9,610 nt of DNA from Peptococcaceae bacterium (GCA_017622155.1 JAGARS010000125.1:1-9610); one strand, 5' to 3'; positions 1 through 9,000 are shown, counted from the first letter of the stretch. Notes: generated from the letters alone by a model not told the origin. Made by a program: numbers and translations.

Positions 1-1235
1 CTGTTAAAATCAAATTTGTAACACCGCAGGAACAGGAAAAAGCCATTGAGCAGTTATTCCAGCAGCAGGGATATACAAAAGAAGATTTTCAGACAGAAGA
101 TACCGGTTTTATACCGCAATTTCAGAATACACCATCTGCACCGGAACCTAAATATACCGAAGCAGTTTCAAATTACGACAACTTCAGCAATATCATTCAC
201 TTAAATTCTAAATATACATTTGATTCTTTCGTAGTAGGCAACAGCAATTTGATGACACATGCAGCCTGTGTAGGCGTAGCCGACAATATTATTAAAGAAA
301 AAGAAAGAAGAATTTATAATCCATTATTTATTTATGGCGGTGCAGGGCTTGGCAAAACACATTTGATGCACGCTATCGGCAATCATATTTTAGCTAGAAA
401 GCCGGAAACGAAAATTGCATACATTTCTTCCGAAAAATTTACCAACGAATTAATTGATTCTATTAAAGATGGTTCTACAAAAAATTTCCGTGAAAAATAC
501 CGGAATGTAGATGTACTCTTAATCGACGATATTCAGTTCTTATCCAATAAAGAAAGTACCCAGGAAGAATTCTTCCATACATTTAATACATTGTACGATG
601 CCAACAAACAGATTATTATTTCCAGCGACCGTTTGCCAAACGAAATTCCAAAACTGGAAGAACGTCTGCGCACACGATTCAGTATGGGATTAACCACCGA
701 CATTCAGCCGCCTGATTATGAAACCAGAATTGCAATTCTGCGCAAAAAAGCACAGGCTGACAATCTGCAGATTCCTGATGATGTATTTGATTATATTGCA
801 GAACATATTCATTCCAATATTCGTGAACTGGAAGGGGTACTGGTACGGTTATCCGCATACTCCAACCTCAGTCATCGCAATATTGACCTGGCTTTGACAA
901 AAGACTGTCTGCAAGGGTTAATTACACCAAACGAACCTGTCATTATCACCGGTGAATTAATTCTGAAAAAAGTAGCAGAATATTATAAAATTCGCGTTGA
1001 AGACTTTACATCCAAAAAACGCACCAAACAGATTGCATATCCACGCCAGATTGCTATGTACCTGTGCCGTGAAATGACCAGTCTTTCTCTGCCGAAAATT
1101 GGTGAACTGTTTGGAGGCCGCGATCATTCTACAGTCATTCATGCATGTGAAAAAATTGCAGACGAGCTGCGCACCGATCAGACATTGCAGATAACCGTCA
1201 GCAAAATTAAAAACAGTCTGACAAACAATGCTTAA
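1..1235 (+). CDS. dnaA: Chromosomal replication initiator DnaA, 5'-truncated by window edge
   Basis: DnaA is the AAA+ ATPase that binds DnaA boxes, melts oriC and recruits the replicative helicase. The frame is open from base 3, giving 410 residues before TAA at 1233-1235. The first visible residues ([11 protein letters not shown]) resemble the end of domain I in B. subtilis DnaA, so roughly 75 N-terminal residues lie outside the window. Residues 10-70 form the variable linker (domain II). The ATPase core follows: Walker A GGAGLGKT (112-119), Walker B LLIDDIQF (172-179), the box VII arginine finger at R225 in RLRTRF, and sensor [10 protein letters not shown] (271-278). The C-terminal helix-turn-helix carries the DnaA signature [15 protein letters not shown] (371-385). 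All key residues are present and the frame is unbroken. An in-frame ATG at 249 is internal and should not be taken as the start, because upstream codons encode recognisable DnaA sequence. Confidence 0.98.
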   Translation, partial: VKIKFVTPQEQEKAIEQLFQQQGYTKEDFQTEDTGFIPQFQNTPSAPEPKYTEAVSNYDNFSNIIHLNSKYTFDSFVVGNSNLMTHAACVGVADNIIKEKERRIYNPLFIYGGAGLGKTHLMHAIGNHILARKPETKIAYISSEKFTNELIDSIKDGSTKNFREKYRNVDVLLIDDIQFLSNKESTQEEFFHTFNTLYDANKQIIISSDRLPNEIPKLEERLRTRFSMGLTTDIQPPDYETRIAILRKKAQADNLQIPDDVFDYIAEHIHSNIRELEGVLVRLSAYSNLSHRNIDLALTKDCLQGLITPNEPVIITGELILKKVAEYYKIRVEDFTSKKRTKQIAYPRQIAMYLCREMTSLSLPKIGELFGGRDHSTVIHACEKIADELRTDQTLQITVSKIKNSLTNNA

Positions 1236-1267
1236 CTTGAAACGTTGAATCTTAATAAATTGCTGTT

Positions 1268-1301
1268 TCATCCCGTATCATTCATGCGGGATGATTTTTT
1301 T
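1268..1301 (+). terminator. Rho-independent terminator of dnaA
   Basis: TCATCCCG (1268-1275) pairs perfectly over 8 bp with CGGGATGA (1287-1294), with an 11-base loop, followed by seven T residues (1295-1301). It lies 33 bases after the dnaA stop codon and before the first DnaA box. The dnaA transcript should therefore mostly end before the origin, so dnaN probably needs its own promoter or depends on readthrough. Confidence 0.88.
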
Positions 1302-1400
1302 GTGATTTCATTTTTTTTATTGAATGTGGATAATATTTTTGATAAACTGTTAGTAACATGTGGACAATTAAAAATGTGCAAAAAACCTGTGAATTGTGTG

Positions 1401-1406
1401 TATAAT
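1401..1406 (+). promoter_or_regulatory. Possible -10 element for dnaN inside a DnaA box
   Basis: TATAAT at 1401-1406 is a perfect -10 hexamer lying about 150 bases upstream of dnaN. It overlaps the minus-strand DnaA box at 1397-1405, so DnaA binding could block it. No good -35 lies 16-18 bases upstream (the sequence there is TGCAAA), and there is no correctly placed TG extension. It could be only a by-product of the AT-rich origin. Confidence 0.3.
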
Positions 1407-1478
1407 TTTTTTTACTATCCACAAGGTTATCTACACGGATCAGCCCTTGTGCATACAGCGTTTACATCAGTTTTAAAC

Positions 1479-1512
1479 TTTTCCACAGCGCCTAATACTA
1501 ATACTACTAAAA
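1479..1512 (+). promoter_or_regulatory. DnaA-trio basal unwinding element next to the last DnaA box
   Basis: A DnaA box TTTTCCACA (1479-1487) is followed by the GC-rich spacer GCGC (1488-1491) and then by six in-phase triplets CTA-ATA-CTA-ATA-CTA-CTA (1492-1509) and AAA. The complementary strand reads 3'-GAT/TAT-5' repeats, the pattern described for B. subtilis DnaA-trios, on which a DnaA filament engages single-stranded DNA. Order, phase and strand agree with that model: box, GC clamp, trios, AT-rich DNA. This is therefore the likely site of first strand opening. The assignment is by pattern only. Confidence 0.75.
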
Positions 1513-1533
1513 ATATTAAGAAGATGATGTGAA

Positions 1534-1539
1534 AAGGAG
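1534..1539 (+). promoter_or_regulatory. Ribosome-binding site of dnaN (decides the start)
   Basis: AAGGAG at 1534-1539 precedes ATG 1553 by 13 bases, slightly long but usable. It lies downstream of the alternative in-frame GTG at 1529, which therefore cannot use it. This supports the ATG at 1553. Confidence 0.75.
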
Positions 1540-1552
1540 CGCGTATCTGATT

Positions 1553-2662
1553 ATGAAATTTACATCTACCAAAGAAAATATGTTATCCGGCATTAATACC
1601 GTACAAAAAGCAATTTCCAGTAAAGGAGCCATTCCTGTACTGACCGGTATTTATTTAAAAACAGAAAAAAATCGTTTAACCTTCGCTGCTACCGATCTGG
1701 AAATTGGGATTACCTGCACAGAGCCTGTACAGGTATTAGAAGAAGGACATGTTGTAGTACCGGCTCATTTCTTTGCTGAAATTGTACGTCGTTTGCCAAA
1801 TACCAATCTGATGTTTACGTATGATGATGAAACAGTATCCTTAAAAATTGAATATGACCAGGCAGAAACAAACATCAAATGCTGGAGAGGGGAAGAATTT
1901 CCTGGTATTGCTTCTCTGGAAGATGGAAAAATGTTTACCATCAATCCGACAGTGTTTAAATCTCTGGTAAAACAGACAGGGTTCTGTGCCAATATCGGAG
2001 ATCCGCGTCCTATCTTTACCGGTGCATTGATGGAAGTAGAGGACAACAATCTGACAATGGTAAGTACCGATAGTCATCGTCTGGCAGTGAAAACCTGTAA
2101 AGTAGATAATCTGACTGCTGAAAATTTCAAAATGATTGTACCTGTAAAATCTTTGAATGAAATCAGCCGTATTTTGAAAGATGACAATGAAGATGTATTG
2201 ACCATTCGCTGCAATGACAGACAGGTTTCTTTTGAATGCAAAGATGTGCGTCTGCTATCTCGTCTGGTTGATGGTACATTCCCGAACTACCGTCAGGTAA
2301 TTCCTGCAGAATATTCCATTCTGATGAAAGCAAAGAAAAAACATCTGCAGGAGTCTATCGACCGTGCCAGTCTGTTTGTACCGGAACGAGATGGTTCCAG
2401 CGTATTGCGTTTTAATTTATCGGATGGCAATTTAAATATTGTATCCAAGTCTGAATATGGTATGGTAAATGAAAATATTCCGGTATATACCGAAGGTGGA
2501 GAATTATCCATTTTGTTTAATGCTAAATATTTGACAGATGCATTTAAAAATATGGATTTTGATGATCTGGATGTAAAACTGGGCGGTCCATTAAGCCCTG
2601 CGGTATTCCGTCCGCTGAATGATGAAAGCTTCCTGTATTTGCTTCTGCCGTTAAGAGGATAA
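1553..2662 (+). CDS. dnaN: DNA polymerase III beta subunit (sliding clamp)
   Basis: DnaN forms the ring-shaped dimer that tethers the replicative polymerase to DNA and serves as a docking hub for repair and replication proteins. The product is 369 residues, within the usual 365-380. Three clamp domains can be placed at about 1-120, 125-245 and 250-369. Recognisable conserved stretches are ATDLEIGI (46-53), PRPIFTGALME (151-161), STDSHRLA (171-178) and RLVDGTFPNYRQVIP (237-251). The C-terminal LLLPLRG resembles the LLPxR end that forms part of the protein-binding pocket in this family. ATG 1553 gives the canonical MKFTSTKENML beginning. An in-frame GTG at 1529 would add eight non-conserved residues and has no ribosome-binding site. 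The gene stands immediately after oriC and is followed 121 bases later by recF. Confidence 0.97.
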   Translation: MKFTSTKENMLSGINTVQKAISSKGAIPVLTGIYLKTEKNRLTFAATDLEIGITCTEPVQVLEEGHVVVPAHFFAEIVRRLPNTNLMFTYDDETVSLKIEYDQAETNIKCWRGEEFPGIASLEDGKMFTINPTVFKSLVKQTGFCANIGDPRPIFTGALMEVEDNNLTMVSTDSHRLAVKTCKVDNLTAENFKMIVPVKSLNEISRILKDDNEDVLTIRCNDRQVSFECKDVRLLSRLVDGTFPNYRQVIPAEYSILMKAKKKHLQESIDRASLFVPERDGSSVLRFNLSDGNLNIVSKSEYGMVNENIPVYTEGGELSILFNAKYLTDAFKNMDFDDLDVKLGGPLSPAVFRPLNDESFLYLLLPLRG

Positions 2663-2702
2663 TATCGACTAAAAAAATATTAAAAGAATAAGAAGAATTA
2701 GC

Positions 2703-2724
2703 GGGAGGCTGTGGGCAGCCTCCC
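2703..2724 (+). terminator. GC-rich hairpin between dnaN and recF (terminator or attenuator)
   Basis: GGGAGGCTG (2703-2711) pairs perfectly over 9 bp with CAGCCTCCC (2716-2724), with a TGGG loop. The following bases are T-rich but broken (CTACATATTTTGTTTATATT), not an uninterrupted T-tract, so termination would probably be partial. It is the only structured element in the dnaN-recF gap, and I see no convincing promoter for recF after it. An attenuator or mRNA-stabilising role is equally possible. Confidence 0.5.
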
Positions 2725-2765
2725 CTACATATTTTGTTTATATTCTATTTTTGGAAATCAATAAG

Positions 2766-2774
2766 AAGAGAGGT
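2766..2774 (+). promoter_or_regulatory. Ribosome-binding site of recF (decides the start)
   Basis: AGAGAGGTG at 2766-2774 sits 9 bases before ATG 2784. An in-frame TTG at 2751 lies upstream of this site and has no Shine-Dalgarno of its own, so the ATG is preferred. Confidence 0.75.
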
Positions 2775-2783
2775 GAACTGTCC

Positions 2784-3905
2784 ATGTATCTGCAGCATAT
2801 ACATTTAATCAATTACAGAAATTATGAAAATCAGCAGCTGAATCTAAATAGAGGCATCAATGTGCTGATTGGATCAAATGGACAGGGAAAAACCAATCTT
2901 TTAGAATCCATTTATTATCTTGCGGCGGGAAATAATTTCCGTGGAAATAAAGATATAGAATTAATTAAGTGGGATCAGCCTTATTTACGTTTGATTGGGC
3001 AGATGAAAAAAGATGACAGTGAACGCTGTTATGAAATGGAAGTATATATAGATAAAGAAAAAAATAAGCAGTTAAAAATTAACGGTGTGAAATATAAAAG
3101 TATGTCGGAGCTGCATAATTATTTGCGTGTGGTATTGTTTTCACCCGATGATTTAAAAATAGTGAAAGGTTCTCCGGCAGAACGGCGCAGATATCTGGAT
3201 GTCTGTATGAGCCAGCAGGATAAATTTTATTATCGCTTGATTCGGGATTATGATAGAATTGTACAGCAGCGCAACAATTTATTAAAAGAATTGCAGTATA
3301 AAAAAGAAAATAAGGCACAGCTGGAAGTGTGGAACCAGTATCTGATAGAATACGGAAGTCAGATTATTTATAAACGATTGCAATATTTAAAAATGCTGGT
3401 GCCTATGGCCAGAAAAGTACAGCAGGCGCTGACCTGTGAAACAGAACGATTTAGTGTTACGTATCATTGTTCTATGGGTGCCATTGGGGATTTTTCTGTG
3501 GAGCAGATAAAAAATGTGTTTCAGACGATTCTTGCACAGAAGCAGGGAGAGGAGATTGCACGCGGCACCACGCTCTGGGGCCCTCACAGAGATGATTTGA
3601 TTTTTTATCTCAATGGTATGGACCTCAAAAAATATGGTTCGCAAGGGCAGCAGCGCACCGGAATTTTGTCATTGAAGATGGCAGAGCTGCAGACATTTTA
3701 TAAGCTGCATGGCGAATATCCATTGCTGCTTTTAGACGATGTCATGAGTGAGCTGGATGATGCTCGTCGGCAGTTCTTAATGAAAATGGTAAAAAAATAT
3801 CAAATACAAACCATCATTACCGGTGCTAATATCGAATTATTGACCGATGAAATGGCTGAAAACGAGATATTTTGGGTACAAGAGGGTAAAATCATTACAA
3901 AGTGA
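2784..3905 (+). CDS. recF: DNA replication and repair ATPase RecF
   Basis: RecF is an SMC-like ABC ATPase that works with RecO and RecR to load RecA at single-strand gaps. The product is 373 residues, the normal family length. The N-terminus MYLQHIHLINYRNYE is the typical RecF start (LxxxNFRNY). Walker A is GSNGQGKT (30-37). The middle region (about 90-260) is the lid/arm part. RGTTLWGPHRDD (260-271) is a conserved RecF segment, the ABC signature is YGSQGQQRT (284-292), and Walker B is LLLLDDVMSELD (314-325). The C-terminal TGANIELL (347-354) fits the family's switch/H-loop region. All ATPase motifs are intact. In B. subtilis an S4-domain gene (yaaA) precedes recF and remB follows it; neither is found here. 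The TGA stop is at 3903-3905, 173 bases before the gyrB start. Confidence 0.97.
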   Translation: MYLQHIHLINYRNYENQQLNLNRGINVLIGSNGQGKTNLLESIYYLAAGNNFRGNKDIELIKWDQPYLRLIGQMKKDDSERCYEMEVYIDKEKNKQLKINGVKYKSMSELHNYLRVVLFSPDDLKIVKGSPAERRRYLDVCMSQQDKFYYRLIRDYDRIVQQRNNLLKELQYKKENKAQLEVWNQYLIEYGSQIIYKRLQYLKMLVPMARKVQQALTCETERFSVTYHCSMGAIGDFSVEQIKNVFQTILAQKQGEEIARGTTLWGPHRDDLIFYLNGMDLKKYGSQGQQRTGILSLKMAELQTFYKLHGEYPLLLLDDVMSELDDARRQFLMKMVKKYQIQTIITGANIELLTDEMAENEIFWVQEGKIITK

Positions 3906-3920
3906 ATTTTCACGCTTTAT

Positions 3921-3949
3921 TTGCAAAAATACAAATTATGTGGTATAAT
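3921..3949 (+). promoter_or_regulatory. Sigma-A type promoter of gyrBA
   Basis: TTGCAA (3921-3926) and TATAAT (3944-3949) are separated by exactly 17 bases, with an extended -10 TG at 3941-3942. The predicted start of transcription is about 3956, giving a gyrB leader of roughly 120 bases. It is the best promoter between recF and gyrB and abuts the recF terminator hairpin. Confidence 0.85.
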
Positions 3950-3999
3950 AAACCGTTACATAAAAAGCATTGTTTTTTATGAAGCGGTTTTCTTTTTTT
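3950..3999 (+). terminator. Rho-independent terminator after recF, starting at the gyrB promoter -10
   Basis: The arm at 3950-3966 pairs with 3974-3990: a lower stem AAACCGTT/AGCGGTTT (with one T-G wobble), one A-A mismatch, then an 8-bp upper stem CATAAAAA/TTTTTATG, with a 7-base loop. TTCTTTTTTT follows to 3999. A transcript coming from recF forms the whole hairpin. A transcript starting at about 3956 from the gyrB promoter lacks the 5' bases of the GC-containing lower stem, so only the weak A/T upper stem remains. This would let gyrB transcripts read through. Confidence 0.75.
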
Positions 4000-4045
4000 G
4001 TATGGTTTTATATGCATCATAAATTTAGAAAAAGTATTTTTTTAA

Positions 4046-6002
<1,957 letters not shown>

Positions 6003-6004
<2 letters not shown>

Positions 6005-6010
6005 GAGGTG
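6003..6010 (+). promoter_or_regulatory. Strong Shine-Dalgarno of gyrA overlapping the gyrB stop
   Basis: AGGAGGTG at 6003-6010 is a near-perfect anti-16S match. It shares two bases with the gyrB stop TAG (6002-6004) and lies 5 bases before ATG 6016. The arrangement suggests coupled translation, giving balanced subunit amounts. A second in-frame ATG at 6022 (11 bases spacing) is a possible alternative start and would shorten the protein by two residues. Confidence 0.85.
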
Positions 6011-6015
6011 CTCGA

Positions 6016-8508
6016 ATGGAAATGGAATTTACACATGGCAAGATTTTGCCTACCATTATGGAAAATGAATTGCAGACATCTTTTATTGATTATGCAATGA
6101 GCGTTATTACCAGTCGTGCACTGCCTGATGTACGAGATGGTCTGAAACCGGTACACCGCCGTATTTTATTCTCTTTGTATAAAAACGGCATGACACCAGA
6201 CAAAAAACATAAAAAATCCGCCCATATCGTTGGGGACGTACTGGCGAAGTATCATCCCCATGGCGACAGCTCTGTATATGATGCAATGGTGCGTCTGGCA
6301 CAGGATTTTAATATTCGCTATCCGCTGGTTGACGGGCAGGGGAACTTTGGTTCTGTCGATGGCGACTCCGCTGCGGCAATGCGTTATACCGAAGCGAAAA
6401 TGACCAAACTGACTCTGGAAATGCTGGCCGATTTAGAAAAAGAAACAGTAGATTTCGGGTTAAACTACGATGAATCGTTAGAAGAACCACTGGTATTGCC
6501 GTCTCGTTTTCCAAACCTGCTGGTAAACGGTTCTTCCGGTATTGCAGTAGGGATGGCTACCAATATTCCGCCTCATAATTTGGGTGAAGTGATTGATGGC
6601 ACCATTGCTCTGATTGACAATAGAGATTTGCCGGATAAAGAATTGATGAATTATATCAAAGGGCCGGACTTTCCGGGCGGCGGTATTATTTTAGGCAGAA
6701 AAGGCATTGAAGATGCTTATCTGACAGGGCGCGGCTCTATCAAAGTGCGTTCCAGAAGCGAAATTGAGCCGATGAATAACGGCAAACATCGTATCGTAGT
6801 AACAGAAATTCCGTACCAGGTAAACAAAGCAAGACTGGTAGAAAAAATAGCCGAACTGGCAAGAGATAAAAAAATCGACGGTATTACCGATTTGCGTGAT
6901 GAATCTGACCGTAAAGGGATGCGTATTGTTATCGAGCTGCGCAGAGATGTAAATCCGCAGGTAATTTTAAATCAGCTGTATAAAAATACCCAGCTGCAGG
7001 ACAATTTCGGTGTGATTATGCTGGCACTGGTAGATGGTATGCCAAAAGTACTGACACTGAAACAGACATTGAATCACTATATTGATCACCAGGTTGATGT
7101 AGTGACACGTCGTACCAAACATGATTTGAAAAAAGCAGAAGAACGTGCTCATATTGTAGAAGGGCTGAAAATTGCAGTAGATAATATTGATGAAGTTATC
7201 AAAATTATCCGTTCTTCCTACAATGATGCAGAGTCCAAAGAACGCTTGAATCAGCGTTTTGGTCTGACAGACCGTCAGGCACAGGCTGTAATCGAAATGC
7301 AGATTCGCCGTCTGACAGGGCTTGCTCGTGAAAAACTGGAAGAAGAGCTGGCAGAATTATTAGATAAAATTGCATATTTCAAATCCATTCTGGCAGATGA
7401 AACCAAACTGATGGGTATCATCAAAGAAGAACTGCTGCAGATCAAAGAAAAACATGCAGATGTACGCAGAAGCCAGATTTCCAATTCCGAAGATAAACTG
7501 GAACTGGAAGATTTAATTGAAGAAGAAGATGTGGTAATCACCATCAGCCATACCGGCTATATCAAACGTATGCCGAGTGATACCTATAAGAGTCAGAGAA
7601 GGGGCGGTCGCGGCATTACAGCTATGACCACCAAAGAAGAAGACTTTGTAGAACATATCTTCACCACTTCTACCCATAACTATATGATTTTCTTTACCAA
7701 CAAAGGCAAATGCTATCGCCTGAAGGTATACGATATTCCGGAAGCAGGGCGCACTGCTAAAGGTACTGCCATTGTAAATCTGCTGAATATTACAGGCGGC
7801 GAAAAAATCACTACCGTGATTCCGCTGGAATCCTTCGAATCCAAAAATGGCGAAGAATTGTTCCTGATGGCTGCTACCAGAGACGGTATGGTGAAGAAAA
7901 CACCGCTGGCTGAATACGATACCTCTCGCCGTGATGGCATCATTGCTATCAATCTGGAAGAAGGCGACGAACTCATTGGCGTACAGCTGACTGACGGCAA
8001 ACAGGATATTATTCTGGTAACTGCTGATGGACAGGCTATTCGGTTCAATGAAGAAGAAGCACGCCCTATGGCCAGAGCTACCAAAGGGGTACGCGGCATC
8101 AAACTGCTGGAAGGCGACCATGTAGTAAGCATGGAAGTAGCCCGCGAAGATGCACAGCTTCTGGTAGTAACAGAGCACGGCTATGGCAAACGCACCAATA
8201 TGGATGAATATCGTCAGCAGGCAAGAGGCGGTAAAGGGGTATTTACCGTACGTCCAAGCGAACGCAACGGTAAAATTGTAGGCGCACTGGTGGTAAAAGA
8301 AGATGAAGAAATCATGGCCATCTCCAAAGAAGGCATCATCATTCGTATCAAAGTAGAAGATATTTCTTCTATGGGTCGTACCACACAAGGTGTAACCATT
8401 ATGAAAGTGGCAGAAAATGATGTTGTTATTTCCATTGCCCGCGTAGCAGAGCATGAAGAACATGAAAAAACTGCGAAAAAAGAAATGACACTGTTTGAAG
8501 AAGAATAA
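6016..8508 (+). CDS. gyrA: DNA gyrase subunit A
   Basis: GyrA cleaves and rejoins the gate DNA segment and wraps DNA for negative supercoiling. The product is 830 residues, a normal length. The winged-helix breakage-reunion domain carries the catalytic Y124 in [11 protein letters not shown]. The quinolone-determining region reads [11 protein letters not shown] (80-90), with S85 and D89 at the positions of E. coli S83 and D87, i.e. the sensitive-type residues. The coiled-coil arm covers roughly 365-490. The C-terminal beta-pinwheel begins with the GyrA box QRRGGRG (527-533), and further blade motifs are [11 protein letters not shown] (579-589), [11 protein letters not shown] (637-647), [10 protein letters not shown] (688-697), [10 protein letters not shown] (736-745) and [10 protein letters not shown] (789-798). 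The GyrA box identifies it as gyrase and not topoisomerase IV ParC. The tail is acidic and ends LFEEE. It forms an operon with gyrB (11 bases apart). Confidence 0.98.
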   Translation: MEMEFTHGKILPTIMENELQTSFIDYAMSVITSRALPDVRDGLKPVHRRILFSLYKNGMTPDKKHKKSAHIVGDVLAKYHPHGDSSVYDAMVRLAQDFNIRYPLVDGQGNFGSVDGDSAAAMRYTEAKMTKLTLEMLADLEKETVDFGLNYDESLEEPLVLPSRFPNLLVNGSSGIAVGMATNIPPHNLGEVIDGTIALIDNRDLPDKELMNYIKGPDFPGGGIILGRKGIEDAYLTGRGSIKVRSRSEIEPMNNGKHRIVVTEIPYQVNKARLVEKIAELARDKKIDGITDLRDESDRKGMRIVIELRRDVNPQVILNQLYKNTQLQDNFGVIMLALVDGMPKVLTLKQTLNHYIDHQVDVVTRRTKHDLKKAEERAHIVEGLKIAVDNIDEVIKIIRSSYNDAESKERLNQRFGLTDRQAQAVIEMQIRRLTGLAREKLEEELAELLDKIAYFKSILADETKLMGIIKEELLQIKEKHADVRRSQISNSEDKLELEDLIEEEDVVITISHTGYIKRMPSDTYKSQRRGGRGITAMTTKEEDFVEHIFTTSTHNYMIFFTNKGKCYRLKVYDIPEAGRTAKGTAIVNLLNITGGEKITTVIPLESFESKNGEELFLMAATRDGMVKKTPLAEYDTSRRDGIIAINLEEGDELIGVQLTDGKQDIILVTADGQAIRFNEEEARPMARATKGVRGIKLLEGDHVVSMEVAREDAQLLVVTEHGYGKRTNMDEYRQQARGGKGVFTVRPSERNGKIVGALVVKEDEEIMAISKEGIIIRIKVEDISSMGRTTQGVTIMKVAENDVVISIARVAEHEEHEKTAKKEMTLFEEE

Positions 8509-8522
8509 TATTTATACAGAAT

Positions 8523-8611
8523 AAATGCATTCCGAATATTTGATTATTTGTAAGGCGAAGGTGATGGTATCCAAGCCACAAATAATCAAATGATTCGGTA
8601 ATGCATTTTTT
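8523..8611 (+). terminator. Very long hairpin with T-run, probable gyrBA terminator
   Basis: The arm 8523-8551 pairs with 8578-8608 over 29 bp: 9 bp (8523-8531/8600-8608), a bulged T8599, 6 bp CCGAAT/ATTCGG, a bulged G8592, and 14 bp perfect (8538-8551/8578-8591). GGC/GCC (8554-8556/8575-8577) may extend it inward. The loop is about 26 bases. The outer arm runs into T8606-8611. It starts 15 bases after the gyrA stop, so it probably terminates the gyrase transcript. The stem is far longer than most intrinsic terminators, so a palindromic repeat unit or MITE-like remnant that doubles as a terminator is an alternative. No coding capacity is seen. Confidence 0.7.
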
Positions 8612-8653
8612 AAATTGTATATAATATTATATAAATAAATATAATAATTTTTC

Positions 8654-8682
8654 TTGCATCTTCATATGTGAACTGGTATAAT
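8654..8682 (+). promoter_or_regulatory. Extended -10 promoter of the T-box transporter transcript
   Basis: TATAAT (8677-8682) has an extended TG at 8674-8675. TTGCAT (8654-8659), a weak -35, lies exactly 17 bases upstream. Very AT-rich DNA (8606-8652) upstream could act as an UP element. The expected transcription start is about 8689, just before the T-box leader. Confidence 0.8.
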
Positions 8683-8688
8683 ATCTTC

Positions 8689-8978
8689 TAATAATTATCT
8701 CATATGTATTGCATGGATGAGGAGCCGTCATCTATAAACAATCACAGAGACCGAGGTGTATGGTGAAAGCTTCGGATTGGAAAACATGAACGGGTTCGCC
8801 TCGGAGCATTCTTGCTGAAGTATCGGATATTCTGATATGTGTAAGCGGAACGTAAATCGGCGTTAACGATATAGAGATTGCTATAGCTTTTTAAATACTG
8901 TTTTATAAAATTGCTATGGTGAATTAGGGTGGTACCGCGAAATCAGACCTTCGTCCCTTTGTGACGAAGGTCTTTTTG
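8689..8978 (+). ncRNA. T-box riboswitch (tRNA-sensing leader), probably tRNA-Phe
   Basis: Stem I begins near 8710; its lower helix is GAGG (8719-8722) with CCTC (8799-8802), beside a K-turn-like GA-rich base. A CAAT/ATTG helix (8739-8742/8776-8779) follows, then the AG bulge CAGAGA (8745-8750) and a distal helix CCGAGG/CTTCGG (8751-8756/8770-8775) closing a loop with GGTGAAAG (8762-8769). Stem II is TATCGGA/TCTGATA (8821-8827/8831-8837). Stem III is CTATAGC/GCTATGG (8881-8887/8913-8919). The T-box AGGGTGGTACCGCG (8926-8939) forms the antiterminator: AGGG/CCCT (8926-8929/8955-8958) and GCGAA/TTCGT (8937-8941/8950-8954), with UGGU (8930-8933) exposed for the uncharged acceptor end. Antiterminator and terminator are mutually exclusive. 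TTC at 8795-8797 is the likely specifier (Phe), because it directly precedes the purine and the lower helix. UGGU demands discriminator A, as in tRNA-Phe. Confidence 0.93.
8945..8977 (+). terminator. T-box regulated intrinsic terminator
   Basis: AGACCTTCGTC (8945-8955) pairs perfectly over 11 bp with GACGAAGGTCT (8963-8973), with a 7-base loop, and T8973-8977 follows. Its 5' arm contains the bases (8950-8955) needed for the antiterminator helix, so only one of the two structures can form. It stops transcription when the cognate tRNA is aminoacylated. Confidence 0.92.
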
Positions 8979-9000
8979 TTTATAAAAACAGCATCATAAA

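Larger units (their letters stand above)
1302..1520. other. oriC: Replication origin oriC (DnaA-box cluster plus unwinding region)
   Basis: The 317-base dnaA-dnaN gap holds no believable gene but is dense in DnaA-box-like 9-mers (consensus TTWTNCACA). On the minus strand they are 1325-1333 (perfect TTATCCACA), 1359-1367 (TTGTCCACA), 1375-1383 (TTTTGCACA), 1397-1405 (TTATACACA) and 1448-1456 (GTATGCACA). On the plus strand they are 1415-1423 (CTATCCACA), 1427-1435 (TTATCTACA) and 1479-1487 (TTTTCCACA). Four match the degenerate consensus fully and four have one mismatch. Runs of A/T lie between them (1303-1320, 1402-1414) and after the last box (1510-1520). Location between dnaA and dnaN is the standard place for oriC in Bacillota. 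Many relatives have a second box cluster upstream of dnaA, which would lie outside this window. Confidence 0.93.

Noticed and set aside
848..856. DnaA-box-like TTATCCGCA inside dnaA
   Set aside because: A single mismatched copy in coding sequence, isolated from the oriC cluster; expected by chance.
957..1271. 104-codon minus-strand frame opposite the dnaA 3' end
   Set aside because: Antisense to the conserved DnaA DNA-binding domain; composition atypical of a real protein.
1245..1532. 95-codon plus-strand open frame across the origin
   Set aside because: It runs through the dnaA terminator, the DnaA boxes and the trio element, and has no ribosome-binding site or protein-like motif.
6259..6285. 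Possible fluoroquinolone-resistance substitution in gyrA
   Set aside because: The residues at the two key positions are S85 and D89, the sensitive-type state; no resistance change is visible.
7513..8463. 316-codon open frame on the minus strand inside gyrA
   Set aside because: It lies wholly antisense to the pinwheel domain of an intact gyrA and its product is rich in F, H, Y and C with no recognisable motif. It is a codon-usage shadow.
8620..8625. TATAAT hexamer after the gyrA hairpin
   Set aside because: The matching -35 position falls in the hairpin 3' arm with no similarity to TTGACA; it is part of a generally AT-rich stretch.
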